Assembly (NCBI RefSeq): GCF_900167555.1
Contig: NZ_FUYF01000009.1
Coordinates: forward strand, 1 to 64,000
Length of the DNA: 64,000 bases
Direction: 5' to 3'
Source of the DNA: Gemmiger formicilis
GTDB lineage: Bacteria; Bacillota; Clostridia; Oscillospirales; Ruminococcaceae
Below the pieces are notes generated by a model. That model searched no databases, was not told the origin of the DNA, and saw only the letters and a program-made list of their open reading frames with translations. Below, one piece after another: positions 1-8,066 of the stretch. The position numbers were made by a program, and so were the translations under genes. Positions within the stretch are counted from its first letter, which is position 1; every line of letters begins with the position of its first letter.

Positions 1-434
1 CATTGCCATTCCACACCATACCCCAGTCGGTCCAGCGTGTTAAGGATCGTCGCAAATGTCCGCCCTCCGTCATGAGATAACAGGCCGGGTACATTTTCAA
101 ACAGCAGATACGAAGGCTTCCGGGCTTCAGCCAGGCGGGCCAGTTCAAAGAAGAGAGTGCCGCGTGGATCTCCGAATCCTTTTCGGGAGCCTGCAATGCT
201 GAAAGTCTGGCAAGGAAATCCGCCGCAGAGTAACTGGAAATCGGGCATGGCGCTGGGGTCGGCTTTTCGGGCATCTTCAATGAACCACTCTCCCTTCGTG
301 TCAAACAGGGCGTTGTAACTGCGGTTGGCGTATTTGTCGATTTCGCAGTGTCCTACGCATGTAAAGCCTCCGGCACGGGTCAGTCCCTCGCGGAAACCGC
401 CGATGCCGGAGAACATATCTATAAATCGAATCAC
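1..434 (-). CDS. C5 cytosine DNA methyltransferase, N-terminal part (runs off window)
   Basis: This gene methylates cytosine at C5 in a specific DNA sequence, as a stand-alone or restriction-associated enzyme. The visible ~144 residues contain motif I (DMFSGIGGFREG), motif IV with the catalytic Pro-Cys (GGFPCQTFSIAGSRKGFGDPR) and motif VI (FENVPGLL), in the family order. The C-terminal part, including the target-recognition domain, lies beyond base 1. I place the start at the GTG at 434-432, giving V-I-R-F-I-D-M-F, because family members usually begin a few residues before motif I. The first ATG is at 415. No good ribosome binding site is visible. The gene sits downstream of small DNA-binding genes of the mobile element, behind a terminator, so it may have its own promoter. 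Confidence 0.9.
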   Translation of the reverse strand, partial: MIRFIDMFSGIGGFREGLTRAGGFTCVGHCEIDKYANRSYNALFDTKGEWFIEDARKADPSAMPDFQLLCGGFPCQTFSIAGSRKGFGDPRGTLFFELARLAEARKPSYLLFENVPGLLSHDGGRTFATILNTLDRLGYGVEWQ

Positions 435-443
435 CGATTCGAT
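425..443. promoter_or_regulatory. Perfect inverted repeat over the methyltransferase start
   Basis: ATCGAATC and GATTCGAT are separated by 3 bases and cover the proposed GTG start codon of the methyltransferase. A protein bound here would block initiation, so an operator is possible, but no binder is identified. Confidence 0.4.
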
Positions 444-445
444 AA

Positions 446-476
446 CGAAAAAAGAGGCAGCCTATGTTGGCTGCCT
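446..476 (-). terminator. Rho-independent terminator after the RHH gene
   Basis: On the minus strand, GGCAGCC-loop-GGCTGCC is followed by a T-rich run. It lies 23 bases after the stop of the gene at 499-897 and just before the methyltransferase. Confidence 0.75.
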
Positions 477-498
477 TTGCTGGTTAAGTATGTGATTT

Positions 499-897
499 TC
501 AGTATTGTGCATCTACCTCCATTTCGGTGCCATCTGGTTCGCCGGAGTCGACATCAGCGTTTTCCTCCGCAGCTTGCTCGGTCGTAATTGTTTCGTATTC
601 CTTTTCGGCTTCATCCAATTCTCTTTCAATGAGATGTACCAGAAACTCTTTCTGGCTCAGTTTGCGGTGATAGATTTGCTCGTACCTTGCAAGAAAGGTC
701 TTGATGCGCTGGAGAAGTTCCTCGGATACCTGAAATGCCAATGTGCGTGTTGCCATGTTTCTGACTCCCTTCGGTCTCTCAAAAAATGTGGTTATGGCTT
801 GCTCGATGAATTGCGATGTGGTGATGCCCTGTCGTTCCAGTTCATCTCTGATTTGCTGGTGCAGGTCGTCCGGAATGGTGACGGTCAATTTGCTCAT
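499..897 (-). CDS. Ribbon-helix-helix-like DNA-binding protein with a second helical domain
   Basis: This is a 132-residue protein. Residues 1-45 (MSKLTVTIPDDLHQQI, then a helix and SQFIEQAITTFF) have the beta-strand plus two-helix layout of a ribbon-helix-helix DNA-binding domain. Residues 48-100 form a second strand-helix-helix unit (TRTLAFQVSEELLQRI), so the protein may carry two such domains in tandem. The last 30 residues are acidic and probably disordered. AGGAGA lies 9 bases before the ATG. The gene follows the HTH gene at 913-1140 by 15 bases and is likely cotranscribed with it. A role as repressor or partition accessory of the mobile element is inference from context. Confidence 0.7.
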   Translation of the reverse strand: MSKLTVTIPDDLHQQIRDELERQGITTSQFIEQAITTFFERPKGVRNMATRTLAFQVSEELLQRIKTFLARYEQIYHRKLSQKEFLVHLIERELDEAEKEYETITTEQAAEENADVDSGEPDGTEMEVDAQY

Positions 898-912
898 TTC
901 AGCTTTCTCCTT

Positions 913-1140
913 TTATGCACCTAGTTTGTTGTTATAGTAAGCGGCCAGTTTTCCAAGATTGATGTACCACTTCACCCCGGACTGGAATGCGATGTCCGGA
1001 TTTTCACGACATACTCGGCGAAGATAGTAAGGCGGAAGCTTCATGATTTCACTTGCCTGTTTGATGCTGACAATTTGTGGCAGGACAATTTTTTCTACAA
1101 CGCAACCCGCCGTCTGACGATCAAGCATACATTCGTTCAT
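913..1140 (-). CDS. Small helix-turn-helix / excisionase-like protein
   Basis: This is a 75-residue protein. I chose the ATG at 1140 over the longer reading from 1221 because AGGAG sits 8 bases upstream. The segment SIKQASEIMKLPPYYLRRVCR resembles the winged-helix start of excisionase/MerR-like DNA-binding domains, and it is followed by V-K-W-Y-I-N-L-G-K-L, the usual beta-hairpin that ends such domains. Proteins of this kind regulate or direct excision of integrated elements. It lies between parR and the ribbon-helix-helix gene on the same strand. It could equally be a repressor of the conjugation or partition genes. Confidence 0.65.
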   Translation of the reverse strand: MNECMLDRQTAGCVVEKIVLPQIVSIKQASEIMKLPPYYLRRVCRENPDIAFQSGVKWYINLGKLAAYYNNKLGA

Positions 1141-1321
1141 TTTACATTCTCCTGTTCTTAAGCTGAATTTGCAACCGCTTTTTGTCATTGATAAGTTGTT
1201 TTTCGATTGCAAAGCAAGCATATCACAAGTGCGATGACAAAGCTATTCACGAGAACCAACGATAATGAGATGCATAACTCGGCAATTATGCCCATAACCA
1301 ACAATTTATGATTTTATGTTT

Positions 1322-1337
1322 ATTACCACATGGTAAT
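1322..1337. promoter_or_regulatory. Near-perfect palindrome downstream of parR
   Basis: ATTACCA-CA-TGGTAAT lies between the parR stop and the next gene on the minus strand. It may be an operator for the HTH gene at 913-1140; no other evidence. Confidence 0.3.
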
Positions 1338-1344
1338 CACCACC

Positions 1345-1617
1345 TTAAAGTGAAGCTAAAAAGTTGATTGCGGAAGGCGGAATTATATCTGTTGCTCGGG
1401 TGCGAGGAATTGCCCCCGTCAAAGTGACTACCTGCAATTCCTCGCGCACCACCTTGCGGATGCTTTTCTCCAGCCTATCCGTCTGTTCTGCCGCAAGGAT
1501 ACTCTGCACCAGAAACTCCTTGCGGCGGGCTGACGGCATCTGCTGCAGCAGCTCCCATGCGCGGCGGTGCTGCGGGTCGTTGAGGTTCGGACGGAAAACG
1601 TACTGTGGGCGTTTCAT
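1345..1617 (-). CDS. parR: ParR-like centromere-binding adaptor
   Basis: This 90-residue basic protein starts at ATG 1617, overlapping the parM stop by 4 bases (ATGA), so the two are translationally coupled. It begins with the R-x-Y-V-F-R-P-N-L-N pattern and a helical region with many charged residues, typical of the small partners encoded after ParM/StbA proteins in clostridial mobile elements. In type II partition systems ParR binds repeated centromere sites and links them to ParM filaments. The family call rests mainly on position and size because ParR sequences diverge quickly. Confidence 0.7.
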   Translation of the reverse strand: MKRPQYVFRPNLNDPQHRRAWELLQQMPSARRKEFLVQSILAAEQTDRLEKSIRKVVREELQVVTLTGAIPRTRATDIIPPSAINFLASL

Positions 1618-2543
1618 GCCTCGCCTTTACGGCGCGACACGGCGGCCAATGCACGCTCGAACCCGACAGCGTTCACCTTGTCGTCCAGCAGAAAAATCGT
1701 CTTACAAAGCGCGTCTTTGGGGCTGAGGTGGCGGCTCACCACCGATGCGCCGCCGCCCAGCAACACGGCGGGGATGGCGTGCAAATCGAATCCCGCTTCC
1801 ATCGTGGCAGACAGGAGATGCTCTGTGTACTTGCGACCTTGTTTGTTCACAATGTCGCGCACCGTATCGCTGACTGTGCAGGGCTGACCCGCCAGCATAT
1901 TTTCGATTTGGGCATCCGTGAGGGACAGTCCGGTTTCGCGCCGCACCTGCTCCCGGATGTCATCTACGCAGCGGATCATGCCGAGCTCCAAGCTGTGCGC
2001 AGTGTCAGCTGCAGGGATGGCGTTGTCGATGCGCATAAGGTCCACTGTCCAGCCGCCCAAATCCATGAGGAGCATTGATGGCTCGTCCTGCAACAGCCCG
2101 GTTTCGGTCATAAGGGCGGCGTAGCCTTGAGGGAAGACAGCAACTTCCTCGATGGTAATGCTGTACTCCACGCCCTCGAATTTGAAATTCACGGGCTGGT
2201 TGCTCCGTAGCAGATAATCTTTGAACTTGGGCTTGTCGCGTCCGAAACTCGTCAGCGGCAGCCCCGCCGCAATGCGCACAGAACATTCGGGCGGCAGACC
2301 ACGCTGCTTGATTTCCTTGGCGATAGCTGCCAGCGTCAGCAGGTAGTAGTTGTCGTTCACGGTCTTATCCCGCTGGATAGGCTGCCGCCCGGTGCCACAA
2401 ACAAAAAAGCACCCGCCAAACTCTAAGAGTCCTTGGCGGGTGTAGGGTTCGTGTTCTCCGTAGCTTGTCAGCCCAGCCGGGAGCGAGCAGTGAGCTGTTT
2501 TGATGGCGTAGTAGCCGTGGTCGATGCCGATAATGATGCTCAT
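1614..2543 (-). CDS. parM: ParM/StbA actin-like partition ATPase
   Basis: This 309-residue protein has the actin/Hsp70-fold signatures: phosphate-1 loop IGIDHGYYAIKT at residues 4-15, phosphate-2 loop LLMDLGGWTVDL around residue 167, and a late glycine-rich adenosine motif AVLLGGGASVV near residue 258. The family polymerises with ATP and pushes sister replicons apart. A ribosome site (AAGG) precedes the ATG. On an integrated element, such a system would stabilise the excised circular form. The gene is first in a parM-parR-HTH-RHH run on the minus strand. The 435-base region upstream contains dyads suited to a centromere or operator. Confidence 0.88.
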   Translation of the reverse strand: MSIIIGIDHGYYAIKTAHCSLPAGLTSYGEHEPYTRQGLLEFGGCFFVCGTGRQPIQRDKTVNDNYYLLTLAAIAKEIKQRGLPPECSVRIAAGLPLTSFGRDKPKFKDYLLRSNQPVNFKFEGVEYSITIEEVAVFPQGYAALMTETGLLQDEPSMLLMDLGGWTVDLMRIDNAIPAADTAHSLELGMIRCVDDIREQVRRETGLSLTDAQIENMLAGQPCTVSDTVRDIVNKQGRKYTEHLLSATMEAGFDLHAIPAVLLGGGASVVSRHLSPKDALCKTIFLLDDKVNAVGFERALAAVSRRKGEA

Positions 2544-2978
2544 GGGAAATACCTTCTTTCATTTCAAAATCTTTCGGGAATCTATAATAAACGGCGGGGG
2601 AGAGTATGTCCCCCTCGCCGGAATTTTCTTTGGAAATCGTTGTGGTTTTGTTCGTCACCGCTGGAGGTAGGCTCTCAAAACCGTACCGCCAACGGTGAAA
2701 ATTCACGCTGCAACAAAAAAGCGCGCCCTGCTTTTCGGCAGGATGCGCGCAAAATCGCTTGTGGATATTTTCAGGAAAATGGGATAAATTTGGTACATTT
2801 TGATCCAAAATCATCCGTTTTCAACGATTTTATATTGTAGCTACGATATAAAATCGGTAGATGGGCTTCATCGTGGGGAATAGTACACAATGTTGTTTAC
2901 CACAGATAATATTCGTATTTATATAATACATAATAACTTTCCATACTATTATGAGAAACGATATTAAGCGTGTTGCCA
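2544..2978. promoter_or_regulatory. Putative par control region with dyad symmetries
   Basis: No gene is seen here. The stretch holds a GC-rich inverted repeat at 2593-2619, a terminator hairpin at 2714-2750, and a 32-base near-perfect palindrome at 2825-2856 (arms CGATTTTATAT and ATATAAAATCG around GTAGCTAC). Type II partition loci usually keep centromere and promoter upstream of parM, so this is the natural place for both. The roles of the separate dyads are not shown. Confidence 0.45.
2714..2750 (-). terminator. Rho-independent terminator
   Basis: A GCGCGC...GCGCGC stem with an inner CCTGC/GCAGG helix is followed on the minus strand by a run of T. It probably ends the transcript of the HEPN gene at 2979-4010. 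Confidence 0.6.
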
Positions 2979-4010
2979 TTACACATATTTATCCCAATAT
3001 ATGTAGTAGTTGTATTGTGGTTTTACTTTAAATGTTGTTTTGATTCCAATGGCAACAGCCTGTTCCGCAGTAACCTCTTCTGTAGGAATGTTGTTGATTT
3101 GCATTGATTCAATCTTCCCCCAGTACAGTACACCTTTCGCATTCCGTGCAATAAGGATATGCCCCACCTTAATGGCAGTATTTTTTGAGTTTATTCCAAC
3201 AATTGAATCACCAAAGGTTTCAATCGGCTGTCCGAGATATTTGGCGCTTCCATTTTTTATCATTAAAGCATAATAAGTGTCCAAAACCGCACCGTAAATC
3301 GAGTCCATCAAAAGAGATATATACTCGATATACTGCTTCAACCAAGCAGATGAAAGAATGTTATCTTCCATCTCTCCATGCGCAACGATATTACGCCGTT
3401 GCACAAGATCCTTCAAGTATTCAAAATATTTAGATAGTGGAACCGACTCACCAGACGTGATTCCGAGAAATGCTTTCAATTTCTCGTTTGTTGAAATCAT
3501 CTTGTCAACATTACAGATTCCCGCATTGTGCAGAAATTCCCGCATTGAATCTTCTCTGAAGTTGGAAGCGTGCTGACGAAATGCAGTAATATTAAGGCAA
3601 TAACTGTCCGATGCAACATCAAAACATGAATGGAGATTACGAACGAGTTCTTCTGGCGTTACGGAATCATATTTTGAAAAATTGTTTCCTAGAAGTTTAG
3701 CAGACAGGCTCAAATTATGTTCGCGAACCGTTTCCGGCAGATTCTGATATAGAGTAATCTGTTTTGATAAGGCGCTTAGATATGCACATACGATACACTC
3801 TAAAAAATTCTCAAAAATACCATATAATTGGATAATCGCCAGACTGTAATCATACACTTTTTTCTCTGTAAGATTGATATCTAATGTAGGTTTACCGTCG
3901 AACATCCCCTGTGAATATTTGAGGATAACCCAATTAAGGGTATCCAAATTATCCACATATCTCTTCAATGAATCCAATTTCAACTTGCTCTGCTCGTATG
4001 TACTTCGCAT
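2979..4010 (-). CDS. HEPN-domain protein (MAE_28990/RiboL-PSP-HEPN type), predicted RNase
   Basis: This 343-residue protein has a long helical N-terminal half and, around residues 210-216, the sequence RRNIVAHGE. That is the R-x4-6-H motif which forms the RNase active site of HEPN domains. The overall pattern (a conserved helix with FENFLE, then LVQRRNIVAHG) fits the MAE_28990/RiboL-PSP group. About 110 C-terminal residues are beta-rich, of unknown role. The gene begins 2 bases after the stop of the DUF262 gene, so the two form one operon. Family knowledge suggests the HEPN partner cleaves RNA when the system is triggered. It is inside the mobile element, and its codon use is AT-richer than the chromosome. 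Confidence 0.75.
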   Translation of the reverse strand: MRSTYEQSKLKLDSLKRYVDNLDTLNWVILKYSQGMFDGKPTLDINLTEKKVYDYSLAIIQLYGIFENFLECIVCAYLSALSKQITLYQNLPETVREHNLSLSAKLLGNNFSKYDSVTPEELVRNLHSCFDVASDSYCLNITAFRQHASNFREDSMREFLHNAGICNVDKMISTNEKLKAFLGITSGESVPLSKYFEYLKDLVQRRNIVAHGEMEDNILSSAWLKQYIEYISLLMDSIYGAVLDTYYALMIKNGSAKYLGQPIETFGDSIVGINSKNTAIKVGHILIARNAKGVLYWGKIESMQINNIPTEEVTAEQAVAIGIKTTFKVKPQYNYYIYWDKYV

Positions 4011-4012
4011 TG

Positions 4013-5242
4013 TTAATCCTCAAGATACTTTTTAAAGAATTCTCTATATAACGTAATGCGCTTTTCTATATCACTTCTGTTGGAATTTCTTCCCTCAAAA
4101 ACATCATAATTTTTCTGATAGAAAGGCTTCAAGTCTTCTCGGATAGCTTTTACTGCGCTTAAGAGACATTCCTTCTGATCAAGAAATTCAGACAGCACAA
4201 ACATAAGCGGGTCATAAACGGTTGTCGTTGACCTCGTAAACCATCCCCATTTTGAGCCACTCTTTGTTCTTCGATATCTCCACAGGAAGAAAGCATTTTC
4301 CCCTAGTAGCTGATATGCGAAGAATATTGTGTCACTAAACAAAGAAGACAATTTCTTCAGTGTTTCCGAACTGAATTTGTTTGCGTAAATCAGATACTTA
4401 TCAAGGAAATCACTAAATTGGTTTTGATACCCCTCCAAATTTCTTATTGCGAAAAATCGAAGAACAAGTTCAACATCATACATTGTTCGGTACAGACTGT
4501 TATTCTCTAATTCCTTTTCGACCCTTTCCGCTACATCTGGCAGTTCTTGCTCATCATCAAGAAGGGAATAGCTCTCTTCGTTCGGAATTCTAAATAGTGC
4601 ACACAAATATTTATTTCTGGCTAGATTTGCGCACAATTCATTCATCGGTCCATTATACAATGCGTTGCGTGTTTCCTGTGGCTCCAATTTTACACCGCCA
4701 CTGTTGATTCGCTCAAATACAAGTTGCTTCATATCTTGTGCTTTTTGTGCTGTCTTAGCAGATTCCTGAAGCAAAATGATAGACGACAAATATCGACGGT
4801 CTATCCCTTGTCGGACCATCTCTGGCAGCTCGCTGTATCTTTTTCCGTTCAATTCGGGCCACAATTTCAAACCGGTCAGACAGAATTTGTCTTCGTAAAA
4901 ATCACAAATCGTTGAAAGTCTCTGCAGCCCGTCCATCACTTCATATTCAGAAAATTTAACTTCATACAGAAAAATAGGCGGAATGGGAACGTTCATTATA
5001 AAAGATTCTATAAGACGAGATTTCTTTTCGTCGTCCCACCGATGCCGTCGCTGGAATGTAGGCATCAGATTATATTTTCCGCTAGATACCATACCAGTAA
5101 TGGTATCTAGCGGATAGCGCGCTTGCTCTGTGACGATTCTCACCTCGCCAGCCATGTATTTCTCATTAATTTTGGAATCGGAAGCATGGACAGTGGTCTG
5201 CTTTTCCTTCTCCCATTGGATCTTTTCCCCTGGAAAAATCAT
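4013..5242 (-). CDS. DUF262 (GmrSD N-terminal, ParB-like) protein
   Basis: This 409-residue protein carries the DUF262 hallmarks: PTFQRRHRWDDEKKSRLIES near residue 62 and EVMDGLQRLSTICDFYED near residue 100, the D-G-x-Q-R box of the ParB/sulfiredoxin nucleotide-binding fold. FERINSGG near residue 177 is also typical. Unlike full GmrSD enzymes it has no HNH (DUF1524) nuclease at the C terminus, where about 150 helical residues are found instead. AAAGGAGGT lies ahead of the ATG. DUF262 proteins sense or hydrolyse nucleotides in several anti-phage systems. Here the effector is probably the adjacent HEPN protein, which is inference from the 2-base spacing. Confidence 0.82.
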   Translation of the reverse strand: MIFPGEKIQWEKEKQTTVHASDSKINEKYMAGEVRIVTEQARYPLDTITGMVSSGKYNLMPTFQRRHRWDDEKKSRLIESFIMNVPIPPIFLYEVKFSEYEVMDGLQRLSTICDFYEDKFCLTGLKLWPELNGKRYSELPEMVRQGIDRRYLSSIILLQESAKTAQKAQDMKQLVFERINSGGVKLEPQETRNALYNGPMNELCANLARNKYLCALFRIPNEESYSLLDDEQELPDVAERVEKELENNSLYRTMYDVELVLRFFAIRNLEGYQNQFSDFLDKYLIYANKFSSETLKKLSSLFSDTIFFAYQLLGENAFFLWRYRRTKSGSKWGWFTRSTTTVYDPLMFVLSEFLDQKECLLSAVKAIREDLKPFYQKNYDVFEGRNSNRSDIEKRITLYREFFKKYLED

Positions 5243-5690
5243 AGATAGACCTCCTTTGGTATGCCGCAGTTATACGAAAAACACTTTTATTAATGTATAT
5301 TAACATACCCGCGCAAATAAAACAATCTTTTCGTGCGCTGTTGGAGCAAACATTCACACACACCTTTACGCAAAGCTCGAAGCGGAAGAGCACAACAGCA
5401 GTCTGCTAATGGGATGTAAAGGAATAACATTGTACGCATGTGGCTATATTGGCATGGAGAATGAAAGATGGCGATTTTGATAGGCCATGAAATGCAAAAA
5501 AGCTATCTGTACAAATAAGTTTTGATTCTTGAATGGAAATTTCTTTACTCAAAATAAAGGAATGCTTATTATTTCATACTCATTTTCCTCATTTCTAAAC
5601 AATTTTGTTGAATCCGCTTGCCTATTTACCTCAAAAGCGTTATAATAACAAAAAAGAAACACTATATTTCTAATACGTTATTCCAGCGAG
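5243..5690. other. Divergent intergenic region, no gene seen
   Basis: This AT-rich spacer separates the leftward DUF262-HEPN operon from the rightward abiE operon. It should contain both promoters. I see a good one for abiE at 5618-5646 and nothing coding. Confidence 0.5.
5618..5646 (+). promoter_or_regulatory. SigA-type promoter for abiEi-abiEii
   Basis: TTGCCT, a 17-base spacer and a consensus TATAAT lie 54 bases before the abiEi start. Confidence 0.7.
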
Positions 5691-5699
5691 GTGACAAGC

Positions 5700-6338
5700 A
5701 TGGAAAGCCTATATAACTATCTGTTGGCAAACTATAAAGAAAACGAGCCCATTCTTTCGGCATCTCTTTCCATCTCAGGAATCAGCCCAACCAACATGCG
5801 CCAGCAGTTAAAAAAATTAACCGATTCCGGAAAACTCAAGCGCTTTGACAGCGGCGTTTACTATCTGCCTAAAAAGTCTATTTTCAAATCTGGCTCTCCG
5901 CTTGCGCCGGAAAAAGTCTTGGAATGTAAATACTTGCGCGAAAAAGATAACCGTTGCGGCTACCTTAGCGGACTCATGTTTTTCAACCAACTCGGCCTTA
6001 CAACACAGGTTCCGATGCAGTATGAGGTCGTAACCAACAAAGCAACGAATGAATATCGAGAGACTTCTCTTGCAAAATCGCGTGTCATTGTGCGTCGTCC
6101 TAAAGTTCCGGTGACAGAATGCAACTATAAAGCGCTGCAATTCTTGGATATGATGAAAGATGTTGACATCTATTCCGAAATTACTGGAATTGAATTGCAA
6201 AAGCGTCTCTATCGCTATATGGATGATTCAAATCTGAGTATCACCTCACTGGAGCCGTTCTTTTCTTACTATCCGGATCGCCTGTATAAAAATTTAGTAG
6301 AGACGAGGGTTATCTATAATGGTATACTTGCACAATGA
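5700..6338 (+). CDS. AbiEi-like antitoxin (DUF6088 family)
   Basis: This 212-residue protein is the predicted antitoxin and autoregulator of a type IV toxin-antitoxin system. I chose ATG 5700 over the in-frame GTG at 5691 because AGGTGA lies 5 bases before it. Residues 1-60 form a winged helix (ISGISPTNMRQQLKKLTDSG, then KLKRFDSGVYYLP), as in the DNA-binding head of AbiEi. The rest is the mixed domain seen in this family, with YLSGLMFFNQLGLTTQ. It overlaps the toxin gene by 20 bases, the usual coupled arrangement. AbiEi binds its own promoter and counters AbiEii without direct contact. Confidence 0.82.
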   Translation: MESLYNYLLANYKENEPILSASLSISGISPTNMRQQLKKLTDSGKLKRFDSGVYYLPKKSIFKSGSPLAPEKVLECKYLREKDNRCGYLSGLMFFNQLGLTTQVPMQYEVVTNKATNEYRETSLAKSRVIVRRPKVPVTECNYKALQFLDMMKDVDIYSEITGIELQKRLYRYMDDSNLSITSLEPFFSYYPDRLYKNLVETRVIYNGILAQ

Positions 6339-7224
6339 TCGAGAGCAATTCCGCGAAGCAATCTATCTTTCATACCAGCAGACCGGCATAATGGCGCAGG
6401 CGATTGAGAAAGACTATTATGTTACGTTGCTGTTGCAAATCCTTGCACAAGAAATGCCCTATATAGTTTTCAAGGGTGGTACATCTCTGAGTAAATGCCA
6501 TAAGGTCATTCAACGATTCTCCGAGGATATCGATATCACAATCGACACCCTTTTATCACAGGGGCAGAAACGCAAGGCCAAACAAATTATTCTAGACGCT
6601 GCCGCTGAGCTTGGGCTAGTTATTGATAATTTGGACGAAATTCGCAGTCGCCGGGATTATAATCGATATGTTCTTTCTTATAATTCAGTTATTCCTATGG
6701 CAAGTGATGCGCTCAAACCGGCCGTTTTGTTAGAAACTTCATACACAGCCGTTTCATTTCCAACCGTTTTGCTCCCGGTTCACAGCTATGTGGGTGATAT
6801 GATGCAAAACGAAGTTCCCAACTTGGTGGATGAATATCACTTATCACCCTTTGAAATGAAAGTACAGGGAATTGACCGCACTTTAGCCGATAAGGTTTTT
6901 GCCATTTGCGATTATTATCTACAGAGTAAGACTGCAAAACATTCCCGTCATTTGTACGATATTTACAAGCTGTTGCCGCTTGTTCCTCAAGACGAGAAAT
7001 TTAGACAACTTATTCAAGAGGTCCGCGCAGTACGCGCACAATCCGTTGTATGCCCATCTGCCCAGCCAGAGGTAAACATATCCGATTTACTTCTAAAAAT
7101 TATCAATGAAAAAGCATACAAACAGGATTACGATGTTTTGACTTCGCAATTATTGGAAGAACCCGTTCCGTATAATACTGCGGTGAAGGCGTTGGAGCAG
7201 ATTGCAGAAAGCCGTATTTTCTAG
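6319..7224 (+). CDS. AbiEii nucleotidyltransferase toxin
   Basis: This 301-residue protein has the nucleotidyltransferase core KGGTSLSKCHKVIQRFSEDID (split here at residues 53-73), with the G-G-T-S and S-E-D-I-D active-site pattern of AbiEii/AbiGii enzymes. A second conserved block, MKVQGIDRTLADKVFAICDYY near residue 178, and RHLYDIYKL near residue 214 also match the family. Such enzymes add nucleotides to an RNA target and arrest growth during phage infection. The stop TAG at 7222 is followed in the same frame by open codons up to the next gene at 7297. Confidence 0.88.
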   Translation: MVYLHNDREQFREAIYLSYQQTGIMAQAIEKDYYVTLLLQILAQEMPYIVFKGGTSLSKCHKVIQRFSEDIDITIDTLLSQGQKRKAKQIILDAAAELGLVIDNLDEIRSRRDYNRYVLSYNSVIPMASDALKPAVLLETSYTAVSFPTVLLPVHSYVGDMMQNEVPNLVDEYHLSPFEMKVQGIDRTLADKVFAICDYYLQSKTAKHSRHLYDIYKLLPLVPQDEKFRQLIQEVRAVRAQSVVCPSAQPEVNISDLLLKIINEKAYKQDYDVLTSQLLEEPVPYNTAVKALEQIAESRIF

Positions 7225-7296
7225 CCTTATACGTTTCTTTTTCCCGCTTTCTGGAATACCATCACACTTCACATTCAGCGGCAATCATGCAAAGCT

Positions 7297-8022
7297 ATGA
7301 AGAAGCGCAAATACGCTAATGTTGACTTTCCTGCTATTGAGATGCGCCTCACCTTATATGAGGATGCCTTTCCAATGAGAACCAAGTTTAATTTTACGGT
7401 CATTCCTGCGAATGCCAAATCTTCCAAGGACGCTTTAGCTGCTTTGCGGTTACTAAAAGGACTATATGAGGGAACTGCCACAATAAAGGGAGAAAAGAAA
7501 TCATTTCCAAAGCAAGACATTTCTGACATCGATATGGAAGATTTGACAAACAAAATAGCTTTGTGGACGGACATTTGTACTCTTGAAGAAAAATTGAATG
7601 TCTCTTTCGACCCCGGCGCACCGATGCCACAAGAAGATTTGGAATTTCTGTATCAGCTTAGAGCTTGCCTCCTTTGCCACAAAAAAATCGCATGGAAGCA
7701 TCCTTTTTCAAAATTGCATCTTACCCAAACCAGTCAAAACATTCATGAAATCGAAAGTCTTGTTGGAAAGGACGATATTCCACTTAATTTTGATGAGGGA
7801 CCGATATCATGCACTTTACTTGGCACGAGCTTCGAACTATATAGCAAAACAGAACTGCGGCATATTCTTATTACAAGCATTGATTGGACCGATGACAATA
7901 AATCTTCTGCAGATTTGTATATAGCTGATTCTTCTTCAAGGTCATGGGAACTTTTACGCGCATTTGTTACCACTGATGAATATCTCAACAATTCATCTCG
8001 CCATAAGTTGGCTTCATCGTAA
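7297..8022 (+). CDS. Unknown protein following abiEii
   Basis: I do not recognise this 241-residue protein. It has no signal peptide or membrane segment, is mixed in charge and contains isolated cysteines (DICTLEEKL, LRACLLCHKK). The ATG at 7297 lacks a good ribosome site, so the start is uncertain. The frame stays open back to the abiEii stop 75 bases upstream, so it could start at a non-ATG codon or be produced by readthrough. It follows the abiE pair on the same strand and shares their AT-rich codon use, so a linked defence role is possible but unproven. Confidence 0.6.
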   Translation: MKKRKYANVDFPAIEMRLTLYEDAFPMRTKFNFTVIPANAKSSKDALAALRLLKGLYEGTATIKGEKKSFPKQDISDIDMEDLTNKIALWTDICTLEEKLNVSFDPGAPMPQEDLEFLYQLRACLLCHKKIAWKHPFSKLHLTQTSQNIHEIESLVGKDDIPLNFDEGPISCTLLGTSFELYSKTELRHILITSIDWTDDNKSSADLYIADSSSRSWELLRAFVTTDEYLNNSSRHKLASS

Positions 8023-8066
8023 TTTTATATAGTATACAAACGAGAGTAATAAAGGAAGTATCAACG

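Noticed and set aside
2365..2814. 149-codon minus-strand frame upstream of and over the parM start
   Set aside because: It overlaps parM in another frame, crosses a terminator hairpin and lacks a ribosome site or recognisable domain.
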